A stretch of 35,015 nt of DNA from Patescibacteria group bacterium (GTDB lineage Bacteria > Patescibacteriota > Doudnabacteria > UBA920), in contig WARV01000003.1 of the NCBI GenBank assembly GCA_013387205.1, positions 1 to 35,015 of the forward strand, read 5' to 3'. A program made the position numbers and the translations under genes. The notes beneath the pieces are model-generated. The model made no database searches and was not told where the DNA came from. It saw only the letters and a program-made list of their open reading frames with translations. Of the stretch, positions 8,474 to 15,011 are shown piece by piece (positions within the stretch are counted from its first letter, which is position 1; every line of letters starts with the position of its first letter).

Positions 8474-8515
8474 CCCCAGTAGCAGTTTCTCGGATGTACT
8501 CGAAACGCTACGGGG
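8474..8515. other. Strong imperfect hairpin downstream of tRNA-Leu
   Basis: Arms CCCCaGTAGCaGTTTC and GAAACgCTACgGGGG pair with single-base interruptions. It lies 54 nt beyond the 3' end of tRNA-Leu on the same strand. No T-run follows, so a processing signal or unrelated repeat is as likely as a terminator. Confidence 0.5.
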
Positions 8516-8568
8516 CAAGTTTGAACCCACCCAAATCTGCCAAAACAAAACGAAAAATTCGATCTTAG

Positions 8569-8655
8569 TGGTGCCGGGGACAGGACTTGAACCTGCATGC
8601 CATTGCTGGCGTCAGCTCCTAAAGCTGATGCGTCTGCCAGTTTCGCCACCCCGGC
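8569..8655 (-). tRNA. tRNA-Leu (TAG)
   Basis: A class II tRNA of 87 nt. The acceptor stem GCCGGGG/CCCCGGC is perfect. The anticodon stem TCAGC/GCTGA encloses TTTAGGA (anticodon TAG), followed by a long variable arm. The T-arm GGTTCAAGTCC is present and CCA is encoded (8569-8571). Confidence 0.95.
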
Positions 8656-8700
8656 AAAAATTGATAATTTTACACCTTATTATAACAGTATTTTATCCTA

Positions 8701-8729
8701 TTGACAAGTATCTATTTATGTGCTATAAT
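8701..8729 (+). promoter_or_regulatory. Perfect consensus sigma70 promoter of the accessory operon
   Basis: TTGACA (8701-8706) and TATAAT (8724-8729) are separated by exactly 17 nt. Initiation is expected near 8736, about 335 nt before the first gene of the plus-strand operon. It is the only promoter in the window that matches both hexamers exactly. Confidence 0.85.
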
Positions 8730-8735
8730 ATTAGG

Positions 8736-9058
8736 CTAATTTACCCAAGCACCTTTTTATAAAAAATCATAGGCTACTTAGGTAAATATTGCTAATAAAA
8801 AATTCCCGGCTGATTTTTCTTGAAGAAATGCAAAAGGTGCCTGGGATTAATATTTTGATTTTTGCTTGTGGTGGGCAAAACCTTGTAAACCCTAATTTTA
8901 CGCCCCCAAAACCATTTGGGGGTTTAAAATTCACCACTTGGTTTTACAAGGTTTTCCTCTCCGCAAGAAAGTTTATGCCGTTGTATGGCAGAACTTAAAG
9001 CGACAGAGGTCCCCTTGAAGGTTAACTTACCGCTTGGGAAGACACTTTAAAAATTTGC
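8736..9058 (+). promoter_or_regulatory. Structured 5' leader or small RNA of the accessory operon
   Basis: No convincing gene lies between the promoter and the start at 9071. The expected transcript contains GCACCTTTT (near 8747), which pairs with AAAAGGTGC (near 8831); inside that, AAAAATCA pairs with TGATTTTT. A second nested stem-loop spans about 8876-8957: AAAACCTTGTAAA pairs with TTTTACAAGGTTTT, and inside it ATTTTA..CCCCCAAA pairs with TTTGGGGG.TTAAAAT. A third weaker hairpin (TATGCC/GGCAGA) follows at about 8972-8995. The first domain ends in the T-rich ATATTTTGATTTTT, so it could be an attenuated leader or a separate small RNA. It matches no riboswitch family that I recognise. Confidence 0.55.
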
Positions 9059-9070
9059 AGGAGGCAACTA

Positions 9071-9796
9071 ATGATGAATTGGTTGCGAGGTATTGGTAAC
9101 TGGTTCCGGCAGATGTTTGCCCAAGATCCTGTCGCCAAAGCCGAAGCTAAAGCTATTAATGTTCGAGCCAAGGCCGAGGCGTACGCCACTCGCTTAGATG
9201 CCGAAAACCGGCACACCGAAGCCTTGGCGCAAGCCAAGGCCCGGAGCGGTTTTATGGTCTACATCTGGCGATGGCTGGACAAACTGCATGAGATTTCCAA
9301 ATCTCGAGCCGAAGCAAAAACTGCGCGAATCGAAGTAAAAGCAAAAGCTTTTGCCGAAAAGTACGAACGCAAAAAACTCGCCGACGCCCAAGCGGCTGCA
9401 ATTGTACAGGAAGCCAAAGCCGCCAAGTGGCACGAGATAGGCAAAGCCGCATCGCGAATTATCAGAAGGAGAAGACTGCGCGCGCGGTTTAGGCTGATCT
9501 GGAGGCGGACAAAGCGCAAGCTAAAATCCGGCTCAGGCTGGTTTAAGAATTTCTTTTCCGGACTCACCTGGAAAGTTTCTTTCCTGCTGACATCCGGATT
9601 CTTCGCCTTGACCGTTTACGGCGCTACCAGAAATCACCAGTGGCTTGTGGCTTTGGGACCTCTAGGCTTTACTTGGTCCTTAGCCGGCCGCGTGATATTC
9701 AAAAAAGGTTACTATGCGCGTTTAAGCCAGGCACTGCTGGTTATTCCCACAATTGTGTGGGTTACCAGTTTTGCGGTTATCTGGCTGAAAGGCTAA
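9071..9796 (+). CDS. Basic coiled-coil membrane protein, first gene of accessory operon
   Basis: I do not recognise this 241-aa protein. Residues about 18-60 and 75-125 are Ala/Lys/Glu-rich repeats (AKAEAKA, AEAKTARIEVKAKAFAEK) that should form long helices or coiled coils. They are followed by an intensely basic stretch (RIIRRRRLRARFRLIWRRTKRK, about 133-154). Three hydrophobic helices fill residues about 168-240. The Lys/Arg belt just before the membrane suggests an N-terminus in the cytoplasm, possibly contacting nucleic acid or phospholipid; this is inference. GGAGG lies 6-7 nt before the ATG pair at 9071/9074. The gene is followed after 1 nt by the cold-shock-domain gene, so the two are probably co-translated. 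Confidence 0.85.
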   Translation: MMNWLRGIGNWFRQMFAQDPVAKAEAKAINVRAKAEAYATRLDAENRHTEALAQAKARSGFMVYIWRWLDKLHEISKSRAEAKTARIEVKAKAFAEKYERKKLADAQAAAIVQEAKAAKWHEIGKAASRIIRRRRLRARFRLIWRRTKRKLKSGSGWFKNFFSGLTWKVSFLLTSGFFALTVYGATRNHQWLVALGPLGFTWSLAGRVIFKKGYYARLSQALLVIPTIVWVTSFAVIWLKG

Positions 9797-9797
9797 T

Positions 9798-10724
9798 ATG
9801 ACAGGACGAGTAAAAAACCTTAAAGCCGACCGGAAATTCGGGTTTATCGAACAGGGCCAACCAGGACTTCCTGACGTCTTCTTTTTGTTTGGAGATTATC
9901 CGCAAGGACAATTTCCCGCAATTGGAGACGAGGTTAGTTTTGATACTGTCCAAGAACCGGGGAAAAAAGGGCCGAAAGCCCAAAACATCACCATTACCAC
10001 CAAAGCCCAGACTACTGCTTCTACTGCAACACGGCAAGGAGCATCGACTGCGGCTAGTGCCAGACCTTCTCAAGACAAACAGCACTCCGCCAAACCTATC
10101 GTTCGTTCTCCTGAAAACGCGATCATGGCCGATATCACCTTCAAATTCCAAGAGCCGATACTGCTCATAACAGTCAAGGTAAATTGGGGTGGGGTCGATA
10201 TTGTCCTGTTGCTGGACGGAGATGAAAGACATAGGGCAATGACGAATTCCGACGGTATCGCGGAGTATTTGTGCGAGGTGCCTGCGGACAAAAACTTCTA
10301 CCTAGTGGAAGTTTTCGTTGAGGATTTAAAAAATCCTTTTAGCGCAAACTGGTTCCGCCATAATTTGGAAATAAAAAAAGGCGGGACTACACCTACAGCT
10401 CCATCACCGACCATGACCCCAACCGAACTGACGATCAAGCAAGGCAGTCGAATCGTTGACAACAAGTTTATGGTCACGTTTATGGCCAAAGCCGACGGCA
10501 AGCCATGCAAGACCAAAGTTCGAATTGTTGTCAGCGAGTATTTCACAAAGCTGATAAACCTTATCGATTCTTCGGAATCCGCCACATCTCCTGTCGTATG
10601 GGAGACTAACGACCAAGGAGAACTGCCAATTAGAATTTTGACCAGGGAATGCCACCACAAAATCAAAGGCATCCTGATTAGCGACGCAACCAAAACCGCC
10701 GAATGCAAAGTATACGATGCTTAA
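9798..10724 (+). CDS. Cold-shock domain fused to probable beta-sandwich domains
   Basis: 308 aa. Residues 1-65 form a cold-shock-type OB fold: GRVKNLKADRKFGFIEQ contains the RNP1-like motif KFGFI (13-17) and DVFFLF (26-31) matches RNP2, ending in a GPKAQNITI-like strand. A Thr/Ala/Ser-rich linker (about 66-105) leads to two beta-rich regions (about 110-195 and 210-308) with strand patterns like carboxypeptidase-regulatory or Ig-like folds (NSDGIAEYLCEVPADKNFYLVEVFV; NKFMVTFMAKADGKPCKTKVRIVV). Cold-shock domains bind single-stranded RNA or DNA, and they are rarely joined to such modules. No signal peptide is present, so the protein should be cytoplasmic. It starts 1 nt after the previous stop. 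The fold calls beyond residue 65 are inference. Confidence 0.85.
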   Translation: MTGRVKNLKADRKFGFIEQGQPGLPDVFFLFGDYPQGQFPAIGDEVSFDTVQEPGKKGPKAQNITITTKAQTTASTATRQGASTAASARPSQDKQHSAKPIVRSPENAIMADITFKFQEPILLITVKVNWGGVDIVLLLDGDERHRAMTNSDGIAEYLCEVPADKNFYLVEVFVEDLKNPFSANWFRHNLEIKKGGTTPTAPSPTMTPTELTIKQGSRIVDNKFMVTFMAKADGKPCKTKVRIVVSEYFTKLINLIDSSESATSPVVWETNDQGELPIRILTRECHHKIKGILISDATKTAECKVYDA

Positions 10725-10740
10725 GACTTAAGGAGAAATT

Positions 10741-11394
10741 ATGGACGTTCCGGAAACAGTACGGGATGCTGCCGCGGGAGCGGCCGAAGGTCTTCGCAAG
10801 GGAGCCAAAAGAGGCGCGCTCCATGTGGTTGAGGAAATCGCCGAACTGGCGGCTTTTACGACCGGGGGTGCAGCCTACTCCTTGTGGCAAAAACACCAGG
10901 AACTCAAAAAGACCAAGGAACACGTGAATGCGCTGCATGCCGAAGGCAAGCACGAAGAAGCAGCCAACGCTTTGGAAATCGCGCTGTGCAAATTCACGCT
11001 TTCCGACGAAGCAGCGGCTTTCAAAGTCTTGCCCCGCGCGGTCAAGCATTTTAACCAGCCTGGTGATACTGCAAAAGCCGACCAACTGCTAGATACGTTC
11101 GTCAAATTAGACGAAACCGGCCTGCACCGCTTCCGCGAAATTTTACTGCGGATCGGCGACGAGGACGCGCAGTTTGTCAAACTAGTGGAATGGGGCGAAG
11201 CCACTCCCGAACAGCGGGAGAAAATGATCAAGATCGCCCAAGTGGAACTACTGCCAGAACAACAGACCGGCCACGTATTTGCAACCGAATTACGCCGCGT
11301 GGCTATCGGCCAGCGCGACAAATCCAATGCGCATGTGGAAGAAATTAAAAACCGTATTCGCACCAAGCGAATGCGGCCTGCGGCCCGGCCCTAG
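10741..11394 (+). CDS. Helical soluble protein of unknown function, third gene of accessory operon
   Basis: 217 aa, not recognised. It is almost entirely helical by composition. An amphipathic Ala/Gly-rich N-terminus (about 1-45) is followed by HVNALHAEGKHEEAANALEIALCKF (about 61-85), whose spacing resembles a TPR-like helical hairpin, then further helical pairs and a basic end (RIRTKRMRPAARP). No transmembrane segment is certain; AAFTTGGAAYSLW (about 37-49) is only weakly hydrophobic. A strong Shine-Dalgarno (AAGGAG) precedes the ATG at 10741, 16 bp after the previous gene. The first 60 bases contain 38 G or C, far above the core genes nearby, which supports a different origin. A scaffold role is a guess from the TPR-like look. 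Confidence 0.82.
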   Translation: MDVPETVRDAAAGAAEGLRKGAKRGALHVVEEIAELAAFTTGGAAYSLWQKHQELKKTKEHVNALHAEGKHEEAANALEIALCKFTLSDEAAAFKVLPRAVKHFNQPGDTAKADQLLDTFVKLDETGLHRFREILLRIGDEDAQFVKLVEWGEATPEQREKMIKIAQVELLPEQQTGHVFATELRRVAIGQRDKSNAHVEEIKNRIRTKRMRPAARP

Positions 11395-11459
11395 CGGCGG
11401 GTTGTAACTATAATCAGAAACACTGAACGAAAGAATACAGACGAAAGGAAAGAAAAGAA

Positions 11460-12647
11460 ATGACAGCAGCAATTCGCAACTTCTTCCAAATGGCGGAAGC
11501 CGTCTTGGACATCCTCCGGCATACGGTCTTCGACCCCGTGCGGGCGCGGACCGAGTTGTTCTTGGAAGACTTGGACAACTGGCTAAATAGACACAACTTG
11601 ACACTGCCGCAGTTAACTGGCTACATTTTTGCCACCATGGGCGCTGCCATAGTTCTCGCGATGGTTTTTTTCATTGTCGGCGCCGGCATTGGCAGCTGGT
11701 TCGACACTGAAACCGGATACGCCGTAGCCAGGGGGATCATCCTCTTTGGCGCGATAATCGGCTTTCTGGGATTCTTGCCGCTCCTAATTATCTTTAGCGT
11801 CGCCCACAGTTTGTTCAACCTACTTGTCGAGGGCGGCGAAGCGGCAATGAAAATCCTGGACTCCGAGGAACACAACCAAATCCCGGAGAGGATCCGCCAA
11901 CAACTCGAAACGATGAGAAATCAGCGCAACTTGACCAACCTCCTGCGTGCGTTATACGCAGGTTACGCCGCTGCCGTAATAGCGATGTTATGGCAACCCA
12001 ACTTCCACGGCTTGTATCTTATGGCTGTTGGAGTGTTTGCGGTTTCCGGCATTGTCTGCCTGCGCCTGATTAACCGCGTAAGGGGACACGGGATCGTCAA
12101 GTTAATGCTGGCTGGCACGTATGGATTCATGGGCGGCGCAATCGTCTATGTAATCCTAAGTCATATCGCCAAACCAATGTTTTTTGCGGGCTGGCCGGAT
12201 ATGATCTCCAACCAGACCGCAAACCGGTTTGTCATAATCGGTACCGCGCTGGCTGCAGCCATCACTTTCCTGGCCCAGCTCCGCATGCGGCTTGGCGGAG
12301 AAGAGGATGAAATCAGGAAAGGCGATGTGCCTGTTAATTCATATAAAGTCAAGGTTTCAGGAATCGATGCAACTACAGGCAAGCCAACAGCTTACCAACT
12401 GGATGTTCCGGCTAACAACTGGAAAAAATACGGCGTTGTTGCTGCGATAATCGCCGCGTTATCAATACTCGGCCTGGTTATCTTCAAAACAACGCCATCG
12501 GCAGCCTCAGGCGGTTTTTTGAACAATGTGTCATCAAGCGAGATTGCAGGAATTATCATGCTAACTGCGCTAGCTGGCATATTTGTTTTGGGTTTCATAT
12601 TTTCATCGCCGCGCGACAAGAGCGCGTCCGGCCATTCAGGCCACTAG
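11460..12647 (+). CDS. Eight-helix membrane protein of unknown function, fourth gene of accessory operon
   Basis: 395 aa, not recognised. It has an N-terminal amphipathic cytoplasmic segment (about 1-48), then hydrophobic helices at about 50-74, 88-116, 160-180, 184-205, 213-236 and 250-273. A soluble segment (about 278-322) includes the beta-rich VNSYKVKVSGIDATTGKPTAYQLDV, and two more helices follow (about 325-345 and 362-385) with a His/Ser-rich tail. No transport, protease or glycosyltransferase motif stands out. It lies 65 bp downstream of the preceding gene, with AAAGGAAAG before the ATG. As the most hydrophobic member of the operon it probably forms the membrane core of whatever complex these genes encode. 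A pore or assembly-platform role is possible but unproven. Confidence 0.85.
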   Translation: MTAAIRNFFQMAEAVLDILRHTVFDPVRARTELFLEDLDNWLNRHNLTLPQLTGYIFATMGAAIVLAMVFFIVGAGIGSWFDTETGYAVARGIILFGAIIGFLGFLPLLIIFSVAHSLFNLLVEGGEAAMKILDSEEHNQIPERIRQQLETMRNQRNLTNLLRALYAGYAAAVIAMLWQPNFHGLYLMAVGVFAVSGIVCLRLINRVRGHGIVKLMLAGTYGFMGGAIVYVILSHIAKPMFFAGWPDMISNQTANRFVIIGTALAAAITFLAQLRMRLGGEEDEIRKGDVPVNSYKVKVSGIDATTGKPTAYQLDVPANNWKKYGVVAAIIAALSILGLVIFKTTPSAASGGFLNNVSSSEIAGIIMLTALAGIFVLGFIFSSPRDKSASGHSGH

Positions 12648-12658
12648 GAGAAAATTAA

Positions 12659-13354
12659 ATGAGCACGACTGCGCCTACCAGTACTACTCCAGCAACCACA
12701 ACAACCGCCGGCACACAACAGCAGGCGGCAACCAGAAAAGCAATCAACACTAGACAGCTTGTCTGGTGCGCGTTACTGTTTTTCCTGCTTGCGTCTGTTC
12801 TCTGGAAAGTAGTAGTCATTGACAGGTTCATGCAGCTAGTACCATCGCGAAAGGCGGAGGATATCAAGTTCTCCGAAGTCGCCAGTGGGCTGCGGGAAAA
12901 CTACGAAAACAACACCAATGACGCCAAACAGCGGGTAAAGCAAGACCCTAACCGGGGCCTAGCCAAGTTCGCTGTAGAGACATCGGTCTACCGCGACCAG
13001 CAAAACGCGCTGCAGGACATTAGGAACGGGAAAATTCCGAACGAACTGTTCTGCCACGACGAGCGGCAAAGGGACGGCAATACCCTGACCGTCCATATTC
13101 CGAAAGCCTGCGACCCAGGGGACGGATTTCACATCGTCAAATCGCAAACACCGGTATTGGTAAAAATTTCGGTAACCACCAAAGACGGCGTGCCGATTAC
13201 CGGCGAACCAAAACTGAAACTTCGCAAAGACGGAGGATTTAGCTACGCCAGACACATCAAAGACAATATTTGGGAGTGCCGTGGCTACGTCCAATTCTTG
13301 ATCCAATACAAAACGGACCAAACCATAACCGTAGTCGACAAAGGGCCAGTATAA
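12659..13354 (+). CDS. Single-pass Thr-rich membrane protein with extracytoplasmic domain, fifth gene
   Basis: 231 aa, not recognised. The first 25 residues are nearly all Thr, Ala, Pro and Gln, followed by RKAINTRQ and one transmembrane helix (about 33-54). A charged helical region (about 62-125) leads to a C-terminal beta-rich domain (about 150-231) containing TPVLVKISVTTKDGVPITG, similar in pattern to bacterial Ig-like repeats. Two Cys (about 133 and 149) flank DERQRDGNTLTVHIPKA and could form a disulfide if the domain is outside. The ATG at 12659 has AGGAG 9 nt upstream and begins 11 bp after the previous stop. The Thr-rich N-terminus on the short side of a lone helix is unusual. Confidence 0.83.
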   Translation: MSTTAPTSTTPATTTTAGTQQQAATRKAINTRQLVWCALLFFLLASVLWKVVVIDRFMQLVPSRKAEDIKFSEVASGLRENYENNTNDAKQRVKQDPNRGLAKFAVETSVYRDQQNALQDIRNGKIPNELFCHDERQRDGNTLTVHIPKACDPGDGFHIVKSQTPVLVKISVTTKDGVPITGEPKLKLRKDGGFSYARHIKDNIWECRGYVQFLIQYKTDQTITVVDKGPV

Positions 13355-13373
13355 AAACAAAAGGAGGAAAGTT

Positions 13374-13439
13374 ATGTATTCACCCAACGCGAGGGCGCCT
13401 AGTAAGGACTTTCGCTGCAGGGCTCCGGACGACGAGTGA
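13374..13439 (+). CDS. 21-residue peptide ending the accessory operon
   Basis: A short frame begins at ATG 13374, preceded by AAAGGAGGAAAG, the best Shine-Dalgarno in the operon, 19 nt after the preceding stop. It encodes 21 residues (MYSPNARAPSKDF..., ending CRAPDDE) and stops at TGA 13437-13439, 26 bp before the terminator stem. The peptide is hydrophilic with one Cys. The strong ribosome-binding site just ahead of an ATG is the main evidence that it is translated. It could be a secreted or regulatory peptide, or the remnant of a larger gene. Confidence 0.5.
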   Translation: MYSPNARAPSKDFRCRAPDDE

Positions 13440-13465
13440 GAGGTTTTACCCCTCCACTCGCCGTC

Positions 13466-13505
13466 AATTTAAAAACCCCAACCAAATGGTTGGGGTTTTT
13501 AAATT
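13466..13505. terminator. Bidirectional terminator between accessory operon and pilin cluster
   Basis: A 19-bp stem (13466-13484 with 13487-13505) has core CCCCAACCA/TGGTTGGGG, flanked by A5 on the left and T5 on the right. It therefore terminates both the plus-strand operon ending at 13439 and the minus-strand gene ending at 13515. Confidence 0.92.
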
Positions 13506-13514
13506 TTAAATTTA

Positions 13515-13973
13515 CTAGCCGGTTTTTCCGTTTGCTACCAGATTTACCACAACGTTTATCAGAGCATAAGCCATTATCACTACAACCACGCCAATTGTCG
13601 CGTTGAGCAAAGTTTTTCTCCCCTTCTCCGCCTGTTCGTCATTACCTCCCGCAGTTATATACTGGTATCCACCAATCACCAGCCAGACAACCGCTAAAGC
13701 GCCGGCCAAAGTCAGCATAATTTTTAGCACTTTTGTTATAAGTTCAAAAATCGTGCCGGTATTGGCAATTGAATCTTTGGAAAACTGGGAATTTAATACA
13801 CACAATCCGTTTACGTAAGTAAAACCGGTTCCACAGCTTCCATTTTGATTCACAGTTCCAGTGGCGTTTTGGGCAAAAACCGGATTAAAAAAGTATCCGC
13901 TGAAAGTAAATAACAACAAAGCAGCCAACACTGCACCAAAAATCATTTTTATTTTTAACAAATTCAGGCTCAT
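13515..13973 (-). CDS. T4SS-pilin-like two-helix protein, paralog 6 (152 aa)
   Basis: It has an N-terminal signal sequence (about 10-34, cleavage near VFA-Q) and a short Cys-containing extracytoplasmic segment (GSCGTGFTYVNGLC). The shared module follows: a hydrophobic helix ending GGYQYITAGGN, the polar loop DEQAEKGRKTLLNA, and a second hydrophobic helix (IGVVVVIMAYALINVVVNLV). This module resembles the VirB2/TrbC-like pilins (Pfam-type T4SS pilin) abundant in Patescibacteria. The two Cys before the module could form a disulfide. It is the last gene of a six-paralog minus-strand cluster and ends at the bidirectional terminator. Whether it polymerises into a pilus or stays in the membrane cannot be told. 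Confidence 0.85.
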   Translation of the reverse strand: MSLNLLKIKMIFGAVLAALLLFTFSGYFFNPVFAQNATGTVNQNGSCGTGFTYVNGLCVLNSQFSKDSIANTGTIFELITKVLKIMLTLAGALAVVWLVIGGYQYITAGGNDEQAEKGRKTLLNATIGVVVVIMAYALINVVVNLVANGKTG

Positions 13974-13988
13974 AGTATTATTGAAAAA

Positions 13989-14381
13989 TTATGCCCGGTT
14001 AAAAGCAACCAAATTAACAACAACGTTAATTATCACATAAGATAAGATTATTATCACAATTCCGATTATAGCGTTTACCAAAGTCGTTTTGCCTTTTTCC
14101 GCCTGTTCCGCATTGCCGGCAGAGGTTAAATACTGGAATCCGCCGAAAATTACGAATAATACGGCAATGGCTCCGGCTATCAACAACAACATCCTAATGA
14201 TATTAGTAATCAATCCTGCAGAACCGGTCAAGGTAGTGGAGCCGGCGATCCCAAAAGAAGGAAAAGGAGATTTTATACTCATCATCCCTTGGTTAATTTC
14301 ACTTTGGGCATGGGCAAAAAAAGGAAACACGGCCAACATAACCGCAATTAAGGATGGTAGATATAATAATATTTTTTTCAT
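13989..14381 (-). CDS. T4SS-pilin-like two-helix protein, paralog 5 (130 aa)
   Basis: The most compact member of the cluster. It has a signal peptide (about 1-25, AHA-Q), a 30-residue mature N-terminus, and the shared module: helix to GGFQYLTSAGN, loop AEQAEKGKTTLVNA, and helix IIGIVIIILSYVIINVVVNLV. Its length and layout are close to classical VirB2-type pilins, so of the six it is the best candidate for a major subunit. It lies 15 bp upstream of paralog 6 and is probably co-transcribed with it. The ATG at 14381 lacks a clear Shine-Dalgarno. Confidence 0.87.
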   Translation of the reverse strand: MKKILLYLPSLIAVMLAVFPFFAHAQSEINQGMMSIKSPFPSFGIAGSTTLTGSAGLITNIIRMLLLIAGAIAVLFVIFGGFQYLTSAGNAEQAEKGKTTLVNAIIGIVIIILSYVIINVVVNLVAFNRA

Positions 14382-14438
14382 TTTTATTTAATTTAATTTC
14401 CAAACTTTAAAACAAAAAATTTTCATCCTAAAGACTGG

Positions 14439-14463
14439 CCCCGTCCCGTTTATCGGGACGGGG
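14439..14463 (-). terminator. Possible terminator after pilin-like paralog 4
   Basis: A 10-bp stem CCCCGTCCCG/CGGGACGGGG (14439-14448 with 14454-14463) with a 5-nt loop lies 12 bp after the stop at 14475. The T-run on the minus strand begins only some 16 nt later, so it may be weak. Confidence 0.5.
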
Positions 14464-14474
14464 ACAAATATTTT

Positions 14475-14867
14475 TTATGCTCCGCTTGTGCCGCTCCTGC
14501 CGACAAAATTGGATACAACGTTCACTATCACGTAAGACAAAATAATAATCACAATACCAATAATGGCATTAATGGCGGTATTTTTGCCTTTTTCCGCGGT
14601 TTCTTCATTGCCAGCGGAAGTGATATACCAGAATCCGCCGATAATCAAGAACAACACGGCAATACCGAAGGCAATGGCCAACATCCAGTTAATTACAGTA
14701 GTGATTAAACCATTAACACTGGTTTCATCCCTTCTTAAGCCTGGCGTGTTGCCGATGTTGGGCTGTAATTGTGCGTAAACCTGCACAACAGGCATAAGCA
14801 TTAAGGCAAAAACTGCCACAACCTGCGCCACTTTCAGCCAATTTATCTTTTTTAAAGTTTGTTTCAA
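14475..14867 (-). CDS. T4SS-pilin-like two-helix protein, paralog 4
   Basis: It shows the shared module (helix to GGFWYITSAGN, loop EETAEKGKNTAINA, helix IIGIVIIILSYVIVNVVSNFV) behind a signal peptide ending near VYA-Q. The frame is open upstream to an ATG at 14939, but the first 24 codons lie in a TGTCATTCTGG...CAGGATGACA inverted repeat. I therefore prefer TTG at about 14865-14867, which has GAGGGGG 8-9 nt upstream and gives a normal signal peptide beginning KQTLKKINWLKVAQ. GTG at about 14876 is another option, but it overlaps that Shine-Dalgarno. The product is about 130 aa, the same size as paralog 5. Confidence 0.83.
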   Translation of the reverse strand: MKQTLKKINWLKVAQVVAVFALMLMPVVQVYAQLQPNIGNTPGLRRDETSVNGLITTVINWMLAIAFGIAVLFLIIGGFWYITSAGNEETAEKGKNTAINAIIGIVIIILSYVIVNVVSNFVGRSGTSGA

Positions 14868-15011
14868 GATGTTCACCCCCTCTCGCATGTCATCCTGAGC
14901 TCTGGCGCCTAAATTAGGAACCAAGGTCCAGAATGACATAATTTATGTCTATTAATATGATACACTAAAACTGCTATTTTTTAAACAAGGATTTTTTGTA
15001 TGGGTTCAAAC

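Noticed and set aside
8440-8649. 69-codon minus-strand frame (ending near GTKSTKF)
   Set aside because: It is a read-through of tRNA-Leu and the adjacent hairpin, not a protein gene.
8736-8860. 6S RNA
   Set aside because: The long paired arms with internal gaps are reminiscent of it, but I see no conserved 6S motif and the pairing is not continuous enough to claim it.
8789-8998. 69-codon plus-strand frame in the operon leader
   Set aside because: It would begin at TTG without a Shine-Dalgarno and consists of the arms of a long RNA hairpin.
9071-13439. Prophage or conjugative module
   Set aside because: No terminase, capsid, integrase, relaxase or T4SS ATPase motifs are visible in any of the six products.
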